A stretch of DNA of 33,052 nucleotides, taken from NCBI GenBank assembly GCA_014905825.1, contig JACGCN010000122.1:1-33052 (forward strand). Reading direction: 5' to 3'. Positions 1 through 9,922 of the stretch are shown here, in pieces. Position 1 is the first letter of the stretch; each line of letters starts with the position of its first letter. Position numbers and translations under genes: made by a program. This DNA is from Lyophyllum atratum. Taxonomy: Eukaryota; Basidiomycota; Agaricomycetes; Agaricales; Lyophyllaceae. The notes below the pieces were generated by a model that worked only from the letters and a program-made list of their open reading frames with translations, ran no database searches and was not told where the DNA came from.

Positions 1-2888
1 TCCGCCTCTCCTGCCCCTTCTCTTGCTCATAAATCCTTCAGAATGATGCAGTATTATTACTGCTCGCGTGCTCGAAAGGGCCTGAATACCATATGGCAAC
101 GCGGTACGTTTGCAGCTTGACCAAGTACACCCTTAGACTCATCTAATAAGTGCTGTAAAATTATCCGTGACCAGGCCGAAGCCGCTCTGACGAGGAAAGC
201 GACTCTGAAGAGGATCAAAACTTTCGGGAGCCACCGCCACCGCTCATATGGCGGCTTCCGCTCTAAGGAAGATGCTGAAAGGCGATGCTTCGAAACCCTC
301 TGTAGAGATACCACCGACAGGGACAGAGCCGTTCAACATCTTGAGGAGTTTACCCACTTCAAGGCTGGTCTGAGGGAATTTCCTTGCGCAAAAGCCATTG
401 CTGTCTACTCCTCAAGCCTCAAATTGTGATGCGGGGTGAGGGCTCTAAAGATGCGCTAATTGGCTGCTGTCCAGGCCAAGCTTCAAGCCTTTGCTATCAT
501 GGATGATTCAACGCTGACGATCCTATCTCTGGCAACGTTATGTCAAGGTACAGCTCTATTCGATGCACCAGAACACGAACTCACCATTTGCTTTCAGGAG
601 CCTTACGTCTCTGTCAGGTCTACAGACATTGCACCTGCGTTCTGAATGCTACAGAGAACATATGTTCCACTTGAAGTACTTCTTGATCCTCGGTGCGAGA
701 GCAGTGCCTTGACCAGTTGGTGCCAAACGGATGCAGCCTTCCAATACGATAAATTCAATCTTGCGTTTACGCACCATATACCTCCGCAACAAGGCCTCAA
801 CAGACAAATCGGTTCCGCCCAAGATAGTCATTTGCAGGATCAGACAGTATGTGCTCCTGGAGTTAGCCGTATTTAACTCAACTGGCTTCCAGGACCTCGT
901 GCGAGTCCACATCCCGCGGTTCACGGTATCTGCGAGCGACGAGCACTTCGGAGCTATTTCCCACATTGTCACAAAGTTACTACTCTTTTCGGATGCAGCT
1001 CACAAAACGCGCCTCGAGAAGCTCGAGACTCTCCTCTTCACTTACGACTTTACGGATCTTGTATCAGCGGCGCAGGTCATCGCGGACTTACAGGCTCGCT
1101 TGGGCGACGCCATCGAGACACAACAAACCGCCCGAATACAATCCACAGTCGCAGACTCGAAGGGAAGAGGGACAGTTGGAAATGCTGAAACTCAAAGCGC
1201 ACATCTTCCTTCTATCGGAAGAGCTAAACTTTCTGTTCGACGCTATCAAGCTGGCTCAGGACCGCTATGACGACCATACGGACCAGAAGTCCGCTCTTTT
1301 GTTGCATGCCTCCTCTTCCGAAATATCGTGGAAAATGTTGGATGACAGGAGGGATCTTCTTGCCAAAATTGTCGTCCGAAATATCGACTTCCACTGGCTT
1401 AGTCGACAAGAATAGTTCCACCACCAATAATCTTTACTGTTGGCAACCTCCAGGCTTTCGATGGTTCAAGGCATGCACTATGGACCGAGATCCTATCTAA
1501 ACATGATGAACCCGCCAACCACCCACTTCTCAAGGTTCGTTTTTGTCATCTGAACTGCATGCACGTTTCTCAATGTTTTTCGTAGAGAGGACTATTCCTA
1601 CTGGCCAGCTGGACGGTGCTCGCTCCTGTGGGCGGGATCACGATTTACGAATCTTTTGAGATGTCCCTGCATCCTATGCGGCTGCAAATCGATGCGAGAG
1701 TCGGTCGAAGAATTATGGAATACGTGTGCCTGCCAGGAAACACCGGAATGAGATTGATGATGCGAAAAATAACGCCTTGGAATTGCACAAGCCCACATTC
1801 GACCTCCAGCGGACATCACTGGATTCGCCACGAGCCTTGCATGGGCCCCGATCTCCACACGAATCCAGCAAAGGGGAACTCGCGCCACCTCTACGCAAAC
1901 TGGGCGCTTCTAGATCTTTCACGGATTTGAGACGCAGTGCCACTGCGAAAGACAACTTGCTTGTTCCCACTATACACAAGATGCCTTCGTCGGAAACAAT
2001 GCGCCAGATATCGAATGATGGTGCAGAAGGGTCTAACAAGCAAAAGGGCAAATCAGGCAAGAAGGATAACGATGCTGCGGAGATGAAGATTCGCACCTCA
2101 CAGAAGAGCTTCGTCCTCGTCAAAATTTCAAGGTACTTCGTTGCTTTTACCATGAACCCTCTGGCATCTGCTTAATACATTTTACAGTATGAATCTTCTA
2201 CTGAGCATTGCCAAGGAAGGCTCTTTTGAATGTAATGATGCGCGAATCAGAACTCGCGACCTCGAATATAGGAACCAGACCTGGAGTGTACGTGCCTCCA
2301 AATCCATTCCGTAGGCCCTCATTGACGCGAATCACAGTTTGAGGAGCTGGTAAACCAGTTCATCCCTTCGGACACGAGCTGGAGAGGCTGGGTGAAAATG
2401 GCTTTCCAACAACCATTGCTGCCAGTGTTACCTGTGGCTCGAGAGCTGATCTCCAAGACCAAGTGGATACCTTCGTCATCGAAGACAGCGACTCAGGTTG
2501 ACATTAAAGGACCACCACCGAGGTTGCCTCGCGCCAAGGTTTTATCCATTGATGACGATTCGGAACTCACACGCGTTCAATCTAAATACACCAGAGCCAA
2601 GTCCAAGTCGCCAAGTCGAGGATGGCTGAAAGCATCTCATCGGAAACTGGAGCCTCCGCCGCAAACCATTACATCCCTTCCATTAACGGATGAGCCAGAG
2701 TCTTTCAGTGCAGAGGTCGAGAGGCCGAGTCGCTCGACTGGACGGAAGCGGATGATGAGTCTCTTCACTCGGTCATCCTCCAAAGGCAATTCTATCGGGG
2801 TGAGTTTCTATTCATTGACACAAGTCACTTGTAATTGAACCTCGTGCTCTAGTCTTCCACAACACTTCGTCCATCCTTGGAGAAGTAG
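1..2888 (+). CDS. FMP27: FMP27/Hobbit/SABRE-type bridge-like lipid-transfer protein, C-terminal part (5' partial, frame-broken)
   Basis: Family members (yeast Fmp27/Hob1, human BLTP2/KIAA0100) are giant repeating-beta-groove proteins thought to move lipids at ER-plasma membrane contacts. Seen here: conserved C-terminal blocks in order, including LLFTYDFTDL (about 1040), AHIFLLSEELNFLFDAIKLA (about 1200), SSSEISWKMLDDRRDLLAK (about 1315), VGNLQAFDG (about 1440), LAPVGGITIYESFEMSLHPM (from 1620), LRKLGASRSFTDLR (about 1890), AAEMKIRTSQKSF, DARIRTRDLEYRNQTW, then VKMAFQQPLLPVLPVARELI. Introns at about 1535-1585, 2133-2187, 2288-2337 and 2800-2852 join cleanly; the last exon ends in TAG at 2886-2888. 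Before about 1750 the conserved blocks lie in different frames with no usable intron between them, so the reading there is damaged. The first 700 bases are only tentatively coding; an acidic stretch near 190-220 could belong. The 5' part lies outside the window. Confidence 0.82.
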
Positions 2889-3060
2889 TACTAATTAACG
2901 GAGTGAGATTTATTGGGCTATTTATTATGTAATCGTGTATTTTAGAGTAGCTATGACATAGAGCGGGCCGGGATTTTGAGATTTATTGAATCTATCTTGA
3001 GGACTCCAACAACGGACGATACCCATTCCTTGGCCTCGGCGGTTCTTACAGTCGTTTTCA

Positions 3061-5285
3061 ATGCCGTCTATAAGAATCCAAAGCTCGCCATATGCCACCC
3101 TCCGCGACCCTCCCACAACTCCACGACCGCCGCCTATAACCACTCTTTTCATATCCAATGCAGACTCTACGGCAGACAGCACAACCCCTCTATATACCCC
3201 TTCTCCACCTCGTATGCGAAGATCTATGCCAACATTGCGTCTTCAGGCTCCCGCTTCCCCTCAAGATTCTCGACCCCCCGCCCGACCGAGGTCTGGTACC
3301 ACAACAAGTCGAATACAGACGTACTGTATAGGTAGCTCCACTAGGCGACCACGACAAGGCTCTGCTTCTGATAGCGGCAGTGCCCTTTCCTCTGAACGAG
3401 CGATATCACCATTGCCCGCAATGGCTCATAATGGAATGGTCATCCTGGAGGGTTCGCAAGCGGACATTATGCTGCACTCTAGCGGGGAGCCTGGTGTCAT
3501 TGGAAGCGCCTTAAGTTTGCCTGACTCTGAGAATGATGACCGGCTGCTGTCGTCTGACCATCATGACGATGTTGTGGAACACTTGGATGCCATTGGTGAG
3601 TGCCCACAACGAGGCTTTCATCTTATTCACGACCTAACTTCGCCTCAAGACCCTCAGGTTGGGACTGTGTCGAGTCTGACGAACGCTGCGAACGCAATTC
3701 TAATGTAAGACATCCTCCTTGTTCTGTTTACAAGGGAAGGCCATTAACCGGATACTCAGACCACCCTTGTTATGGTACTCTCGCAAACCTGTTCTAGTGT
3801 TAACTGGCCCTCCGCCTTCAGACTCTGCCGGAGACCCAGAATTAGACGGGCATCGAGAAAAGCATCTCCAGGACTCTTTGGATCGACATGTGGACGATGT
3901 CCTCCGCCGGCCTGAATTTCGCACGATGAAAGGAGTTTGGTCTTTCCTTAAAACCCGTAAGCCATCTCCCCTCAGTATCCGCGCTCTTGATTCATAATGC
4001 ACTTGCAGCTATGGGCGTACGTACTTTGCCTCCCTCGAAACTATGCCCCTAAACTTTAGAACAGATCTTTGCAGCTATCTATGGGTTTCTTGTCGGTGTG
4101 TCTGTTCCTCTATATATGCATTTTCTTATAATAAATCCCAATGTGTGCAGTATTTTGGGGAGCTGCAATCGTTCTTTTCGTCGGCAAATTGATCAACCTT
4201 CACAACCCTAATACACAGGGGTTTTGGGTTGAGGTTTCTTCACAAGTAGAAAACGGTAAGACTCAGAATGATTTCGCGCAATCTACATTTGCTGAACATC
4301 CTTTTAGCTCTTTTCACTGTCACTGGCATTGGACTAATACCATATCGTGTCTTGGATACTTATCGTAACTATCTTTTATCGTTTTGGTCAGCCATCTATT
4401 CAATTCTCATCTCCAGGAATCTATTGGATATGGCATTACAAACGCAAGACTCGGAAGATCCGGGCAAAAGCGAGCTTGCCCCAACTATTTGACGAAGACG
4501 ATCTCCCCGACCCTAAATATGACCCAAATTATGTTCACGTTCTAACAGAGAAAGAAGAGCAGTTTCTGCATCGGCGTGCGCACCACAACATCCTCGGCAC
4601 ATATGACTAAACTAATCCTTTCTCAGAACAACGCAAATTTCGATACTCTCAGACTTGGTATCGACCTCATGGAACGGAAACACACAGAGTATGTCACACT
4701 TGGCTTATTCATAATTTTCTCTAACCATTCTTCTCTACAGGCATTTCCCATCAAGTAGGCCCCCTTTCTTCGGAGGATGTGCATTAAAATCGTTGACATG
4801 AACTCTAGCCTTGCCCTTCTAATATGCCTCCTCAACGACGGAAATTCCGTCTTCCAGGTATATCTTCAGTTCCCTAAATATCGTGTTCTCCATTCTAAAA
4901 ATACTCGAAGATCATGCTATGCGGAACAATGTGGGGCCTTGATCGGTAGGTGTTTTATGCCCTTCAGGTTTTGCCCTTGTTGATCCCTGTCGATAACAGC
5001 TTCCAACGTCCTGCTTGGAGTACAGGAATCCTGATTCCGTGTAGCTTCTCGTGTGGCATTGCCGCTGCTGTGTTCATATGGCGAGGAGGTCGGAAGACAA
5101 GAAGAGTGGCGGAGGTGGAGGAGCGACTACGAGCAGCATTGTCGGACACGAATGATCATCAGAGCAACGGTGACGCAAAATACACGGCTTCCCGGCCGGC
5201 CCCAGCAGAAAAGATGGAAAGGCTCCCGGAGGGCATCGAGGAAAGCGAAATGGTAGTGGATGAACATATGACGATACCGCCGTAG
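3061..5285 (+). CDS. DUF2985 family integral membrane protein (13 exons)
   Basis: A conserved fungal membrane protein of unknown function. The 13 exons I place (3061-3595, 3650-3704, 3760-3956, 4009-4016, 4065-4095, 4151-4255, 4307-4364, 4417-4574, 4627-4688, 4741-4754, 4809-4857, 4911-4945, 5000-5285) total 1593 nt, exactly 531 codons. The N-terminal third is Ser/Pro-rich and probably cytosolic. The conserved part runs from GVWSFLKTPMGIFAAIYGF through a hydrophobic segment (VVFWGAAIVLFVGKLI), TGIGLIPYRVLDTYRIYWIW, LPDPKYDPNYVHVLTEKE, SQTWYRPHGTETHRAFPIN, LALLICLLNDGNSVFQ and PAWSTGILIPCSFSCGIAAA. I count about four membrane segments. The C-terminus is a charged coiled-coil-like tail (RKTRRVAEVEERLRAAL). 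No frame break is present. The start ATG is the first in the open exon; an upstream non-coding exon is possible. Confidence 0.85.
4009..4016 (+). other. 8-nt micro-exon in the DUF2985 gene
   Basis: The exon CTATGGGC is flanked by ...cttgcag and gtacgt. It joins KT to GIFAAIYGF through Pro-Met and keeps the family motif FLKTPxGI in frame. The neighbouring introns are about 52 nt (3957-4008) and 48 nt (4017-4064). Confidence 0.78.
4741..4754 (+). other. 14-nt micro-exon in the DUF2985 gene
   Basis: The exon GCATTTCCCATCAA lies between ...tctacag and gtaggc. It encodes AFPI plus two bases of an Asn codon, continuing the conserved HRAFPIN motif into LALLICLLNDGNS. Confidence 0.75.
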
Positions 5286-5440
5286 GAGGAACACCGCCTG
5301 CGACATGACCGATTCATACTCCTACTTCGGTTGGGACTATAGGGCGTAGACTTTTGAGTTTTTTTTGTACGTTATATCCTTTATATCATGGTGCTGCACA
5401 TATCATAATCTGTAGTTATATTGTTAAACACGGTCTTTTC

Positions 5441-6382
5441 TCAGGATACACGTTGGAGATACGCCTCCCAACCCTCTGCCATGTATTTCTTAGCACGAGC
5501 GGCAATAGCATCCGTCAAGGCCAGGTCACCGCCATAGATTCCGCGCCCAACAATGATCACGTCGCATCCAGAATCCAAAACAACCTCCTTTGGAGTCCTG
5601 TATTGCTGACCCATGGCGTCACCTTTCGCTTCAAGTCCAACGCCTGGCGTTAAGATCAGGAAATCCTCTTCCTCGTCGGCCACCTCTCCCTGTGCAAGCC
5701 CGACGCCATCCATGCGACGTTGGGCAATGAATCCAATGACGAAATCGCGGCGTGCTCGAGCCATACGTACGGCTTCTTCGGTGTATACACCGGTTGTAAG
5801 AGCCCCCTTGGTGCTCATCTCCGCCAATAGCAAAAGTCCGCGACCGAGAGGCAGACCCACAGAGGAAAGGCCAGAGATGATTGATGGTCCAGGAACTGGA
5901 TGAGCGTTGGTAATATGTGACCAGGAGGCGATCTTATGCACGCCGCTGGAATACTGGAGTGCAACCGTGTTGCCTGAAAAAACTGGATTGAATAGACGGC
6001 TAGATTTAAGCCAATTGAATAGTCACCAATATCGGCGAACTTCCTGTCCTCGAAGATGACAAAGTCGTGTTTCTTGCTGAGATCCTGCAGTTGTTGAATG
6101 AGGCCGTGTTCAAAGTCTTCCAGAATATCGATGTGTGTCTTGATTTTAAATTCCGTGAGAATGAGAGAAGTAGCTCTCGGAGGAGGGAAACGATGCCTTG
6201 ATGAGACAGACGAAGGGCCCGACAACGTCGATGATGGCTAGGAAGTCTTTCGTTTTGGTGACATCCACGCTGACAGCGAGATTCGACTTTTTACGCTCCA
6301 TAGTTTCAAGCAGAAGTTTCGCAGTGGGATTAACCTGTTTGATGGCCCTCTGGGCGTAGGTTTGTTGGCGTGGAGAGACCAT
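5441..6382 (-). CDS. URA3: Orotidine 5'-phosphate decarboxylase
   Basis: Converts OMP to UMP, the last step of de novo pyrimidine synthesis, in the cytosol. Three exons (6382-6197, 6138-6027, 5973-5441) total 831 nt, giving 276 residues, close to the fungal norm. Seen motifs: [18 protein letters not shown], then [13 protein letters not shown], which carries the catalytic Asp-Lys-Asp series, then [20 protein letters not shown] and the phosphate-binding region [11 protein letters not shown] near the C-terminus. The second intron is a standard GT-AG of 53 nt. The first (6139-6196) appears to begin with GC, the only junction that restores LIKTHIDI. The ATG at 6382 is chosen because [13 protein letters not shown] matches the usual start; an in-frame ATG further up (6493) would add 37 residues and reach into the divergent promoter. 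Confidence 0.96.
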
Positions 6383-6517
6383 TGCAGATGCGTGGTGGTC
6401 AGCGAGACGATGATTGTATACCCAGACTGGTAACTTTGTAAAAGTGATCTCGGCTAGATTAACCCAAAAAAATTGGGCCGCAAAGCCGATCATCGACTAA
6501 TCCAGCTTCATACCATC
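6383..6517. promoter_or_regulatory. Shared divergent promoter of URA3 and PUS7
   Basis: Only 135 bp separate the two start codons, so both core promoters must lie here or extend into the neighbouring coding sequence. I see no clear TATA box, only an A-rich stretch near 6465-6475. Role inferred from geometry. Confidence 0.6.
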
Positions 6518-9500
6518 ATGGCCACACTCGTCGTCCGCGAACGCGAGCAAGATGACGGGGATATCGAGCGATATTCGAAACGTACCAGAATAGAGGAGCC
6601 GCAAGCAGACGAATCTGTCGAAGTATCAGCCGGACTGAGCGAGGCTGTTGAACACGAACATATCCTTCCACCCAGTCACGCTCTTCTCGGTATTCCACTC
6701 CCTGTTGCACAGGAGGATGCGCCGATGAATTTCCTGGAAACCGATGTCGGCATCTCAGAGTATATCGGGCGTGATATAGCTAAAATTGAGGGCATCATCA
6801 AGCAACGGTGAGCTGCTTTTGAAGATTCTGAAGACACCCTCTTGACTATTTATTTTCCTAGATTCACAGACTTCCTTGTATACGAGATGGATCAAGACAG
6901 TAATGTTATTCACATAAAATCACTCGAGAGTCCAGAACCCCCCAAGAAGGAGGCCGCGCCGAAGCCCGAGTCAAGCAAACTTACTGTGGAAGATGTTATC
7001 ATGCAGAATGTTGAAGTGACTACTGCCACGGAGTCTATAAGTACCGATCAAGACAAAAAGGTCGTAGAGCCTGTTACGGAGGAAGCCATCGCGCCCGAAG
7101 CGAGTGCCAAAGGCAAAGCGAAGGATACCGAGCCATGGCCGGAGCATTTCAACACAACCCTTTCCTCCTTTCTTTCCGAAAACGCGATCGCGGAGGTCAA
7201 GAAGATGTACCTTGAGGGCCCGGAACCTCCTAGAGTCAGTGATAGTGGATGGGGAGTTCGGCCTCCCCGTCCAGAAGGCGCGTCTGACGACAGCAATGTA
7301 ATTCCGGAGCCTGTTCAAGAGGAGCCCGAAAAAGTTGAGAAAGGTAGGCGCGGAAAAGACAGAGGTCGCGGTGGTAGGGGTGGCCGTGGTGGTCGTGGTC
7401 GCGGCGGCGGCGGCGGCAGGGAAGACACCAGGAAGGTCTTGTCGGATGTCTGTATCCCATTGTGTCTATACCTCCTGTCCTCGATAATGAAATCTGATCT
7501 TTTAATAGCCCATCACATCCAAGGAAACCCGCACTGCCTTGCATCAAGCTGTTCGTGAATTGTTCGGTGGAAAGTTGGACACTGAAACAGACGCGTCTGC
7601 CCCTACTTCGGACGAAGGCTCTCGTATTGTCATCAAGTGGGGAAGAAGAGGGGGTGGGGGTGGACGCGGAGGCGGAAGGGGCGGCAGAGGTGGAAGAGGT
7701 CGGTAACCTTTACTGTGGCTTAGCTTGAACTTGCTGATGTCCACACCAGGTGGCGCTGCTGGTGAACGTGCTCCCCGTGGAACATATCCTCCGTTCATCC
7801 ACTTTACTCTTCAGAAGACCAATCGCGACACCCAGGATGCATTAGGACATATCGCCAGGACTCTTCGTGTTAACGTTAAGGATCTCTCTGTTGCGGGCAC
7901 GAAAGACAAACGCGGTGTCACAGTTCAGCGCGTTTCGTTAAAGCGCAATGGCAAGACAGTGGAGGACGTCTGGCGACTTGCGAACTGCCAGAGTGGGCGT
8001 CGCACCCCTCAGGAAGCGGTGACCCAGCGTGGCGAACGAGGCATCAGAATTGCTGATCTCAACTACCGTAAGGCCAGCTTGGAGTTAGGAATGCTGAAAG
8101 GCAACGCATTCGTGATTACCCTTCGGTACGCTTGAATCTAGAATTCCTAAGATGATCACCATGGCTCAACACTCTGATGCTCAGGAGCGTCAAGGTGGAT
8201 TCTATTGAGACGTTGCACGCCGCATTAAATATTGTCAAAACCAAGGGCTTCATCAACTACTACGGTAAGGGTTAAATACCTTCGGTAATAGCATCAACTG
8301 ATAGATCCTATTTGAAAGGCATGCAACGCTTTGGTACCGCCTCGGTACCCACCCACTCTATTGGACTTGCCTTGTTGAAGTCAGAATGGCAAAAGGCCGT
8401 TTCGATGATTCTACAAAAAAGACATGGGGAGCACCCTGACGTTAGTCGTGCTCGAGATGCATGGCTTGTCGATGGTGATCTCGACAGAGCTTTAGAGTTG
8501 ATGCCTCGGCGCGTGGTTGCCGAGCGTTGTATTTTGGAGAGCTTCCAAAAACAGGGTGGCGAGACGCGGAATGCAATGGGGGCGCTTTCCACAGTATGCC
8601 ATTTCCCTTGACCTAATATTCACTCCATCCTTATCCTTCTCTATAGATACCTAGGAACCTTCGGTTGATGTACATCCACGCGTACCAATCCTACGTGTGG
8701 AATGCCATTGTTTCGGAACGCATTCGCACGTATGGCGCCGACAAGCCTGTCGTCGGGGATCTCGTCTTTGAGACTGTTCCAGAAGCGGAGCAAAAGATGG
8801 CAGTCGACGGTGAAGAGCCTGTTGCAGAGAAAGCTGACGATGCGGATGTTGAGGTAGAAGGTTCGTGCCCTGGTAGTCTTATCGCGGTTCTGTCGTACAA
8901 TTTACAATCTCCCAGAAGAAGCGCCGTCCGGCTACGGTAAAAGATCCAGGAAGCCATATGTCGCCCCTCGCATCAAGATCTTGGCAGAGGAGGATTTGGA
9001 CAAGTACACGATTTTCGATGTGATAATGCCATTACCCGGTACGGATGTTGCGTACCCCGGAGGAGCTCTTGGAGAGAAATATAGGGAGTATTTAAGGATG
9101 GACGGGTTGGATCCTGACAACTTCGTCCGAAAACAAAGGTGGGATGCATTGCTACCGGTATATCTATGTGTCAAGGCTTAACCGGGTACTTCTTTTTACA
9201 GGGACTATACCCTTAATGGCTCTTATCGGGCTATCCTTCACCTTCCCAAAGAGTTGTCCTGGTCCGTGCTACGGTATACAGACCCAGACGTTGCTCTTGC
9301 GCAGGCCGACGAAGATAAATTGCTTGGTTTTGATCCGCCTGCTATTGTAGAAGACGGGAAGTTCATGGCGCTCCAGGTCAACATCACGCTAGGAACCGCA
9401 TCTTATGCTACCATGGCGTTGCGAGAAATCACCAAAACGGAAACAAGTTCTCACTTCCAAACTTGCCTCACAAACGCTGCAGAAGATCAGAAATATCGAG

Positions 9501-9571
9501 GAATCGTTTCTGAGGCAGCCCCGGAGGAGGAAGAAGCAGAAGCAGCCGAGGGCGGAGTGATCGAGGAATGA
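6518..9571 (+). CDS. PUS7: tRNA/mRNA pseudouridine synthase, PUS7/TruD family, with RGG-rich insertions
   Basis: Isomerises uridine to pseudouridine in RNA (U13 and U35 of tRNAs and some mRNAs and snRNAs in yeast). Nine exons by my reading total 2604 nt, or 867 residues, with every junction in frame. The catalytic TruD block [18 protein letters not shown] contains the nucleophilic Asp of GTKDK. Downstream are [37 protein letters not shown] and [17 protein letters not shown], all typical. The N-terminal part includes [27 protein letters not shown]. Between this and the catalytic core lie two Arg/Gly-rich tracts (residues about 259-283 and 337-355), which I do not expect in the yeast enzyme and which suggest extra RNA binding or condensate behaviour. 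The C-terminus is a Glu-rich tail. Start ATG at 6518 begins [10 protein letters not shown]. The gene is head-to-head with URA3. Confidence 0.95.
7349..7425 (+). repeat. Low-complexity tract coding an RGG box
   Basis: GGT/CGT-type codon repeats encode [20 protein letters not shown] in PUS7 exon 2, just before the intron at about 7448-7508. Confidence 0.85.
7640..7698 (+). repeat. Second low-complexity RGG tract
   Basis: Encodes [20 protein letters not shown] at the end of PUS7 exon 3. Together with the first tract it brackets a short structured segment ([15 protein letters not shown]). Confidence 0.85.
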
Positions 9572-9922
9572 GTGGGAACGAAGGACTTGAACCAATAAAA
9601 CGTACAGCATTTGTAGAAACAGTACACACAAGTACATGGGGCCCGCCCGGGGTTTGACGGACGTACATAATTCAGATGGCAATCAAATTTGTGCTCACGG
9701 TGATCTCAGGCCCCAGCAAGGCCGCAGCGGCCCGAAAGCTGCTTGACATCGACTGCGCTCACACAAACATATCTACTCCATCCGACGCAGTCAAGTGCCT
9801 TGATGCTATAAATTATAGGACCCGTTGTATGTATCTGCTTACCGTCTCCACTCATCTTTCGACGTTCTCCCATTCAAGATAAAGTTATTGCTGGCAGAGA
9901 CTTGTATTTTCTAAACATCAGC
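9572..9922 (+). other. Intergenic region between PUS7 and the MFS transporter
   Basis: Holds the PUS7 3' end and the transporter promoter or leader. A 68-codon ORF starts at 9676, and an intron-like segment (gtatgt at about 9828 to ...catcag at about 9921) ends right at the transporter ATG. Joining them does not keep the frame, so I treat the stretch as untranslated leader with a possible 5'-UTR intron. No other gene is seen. Confidence 0.5.
9594..9599 (+). terminator. Polyadenylation signal AATAAA for PUS7
   Basis: A perfect AATAAA lies 23 nt after the PUS7 stop codon. Most other genes here lack a perfect copy close to the stop. Confidence 0.5.
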
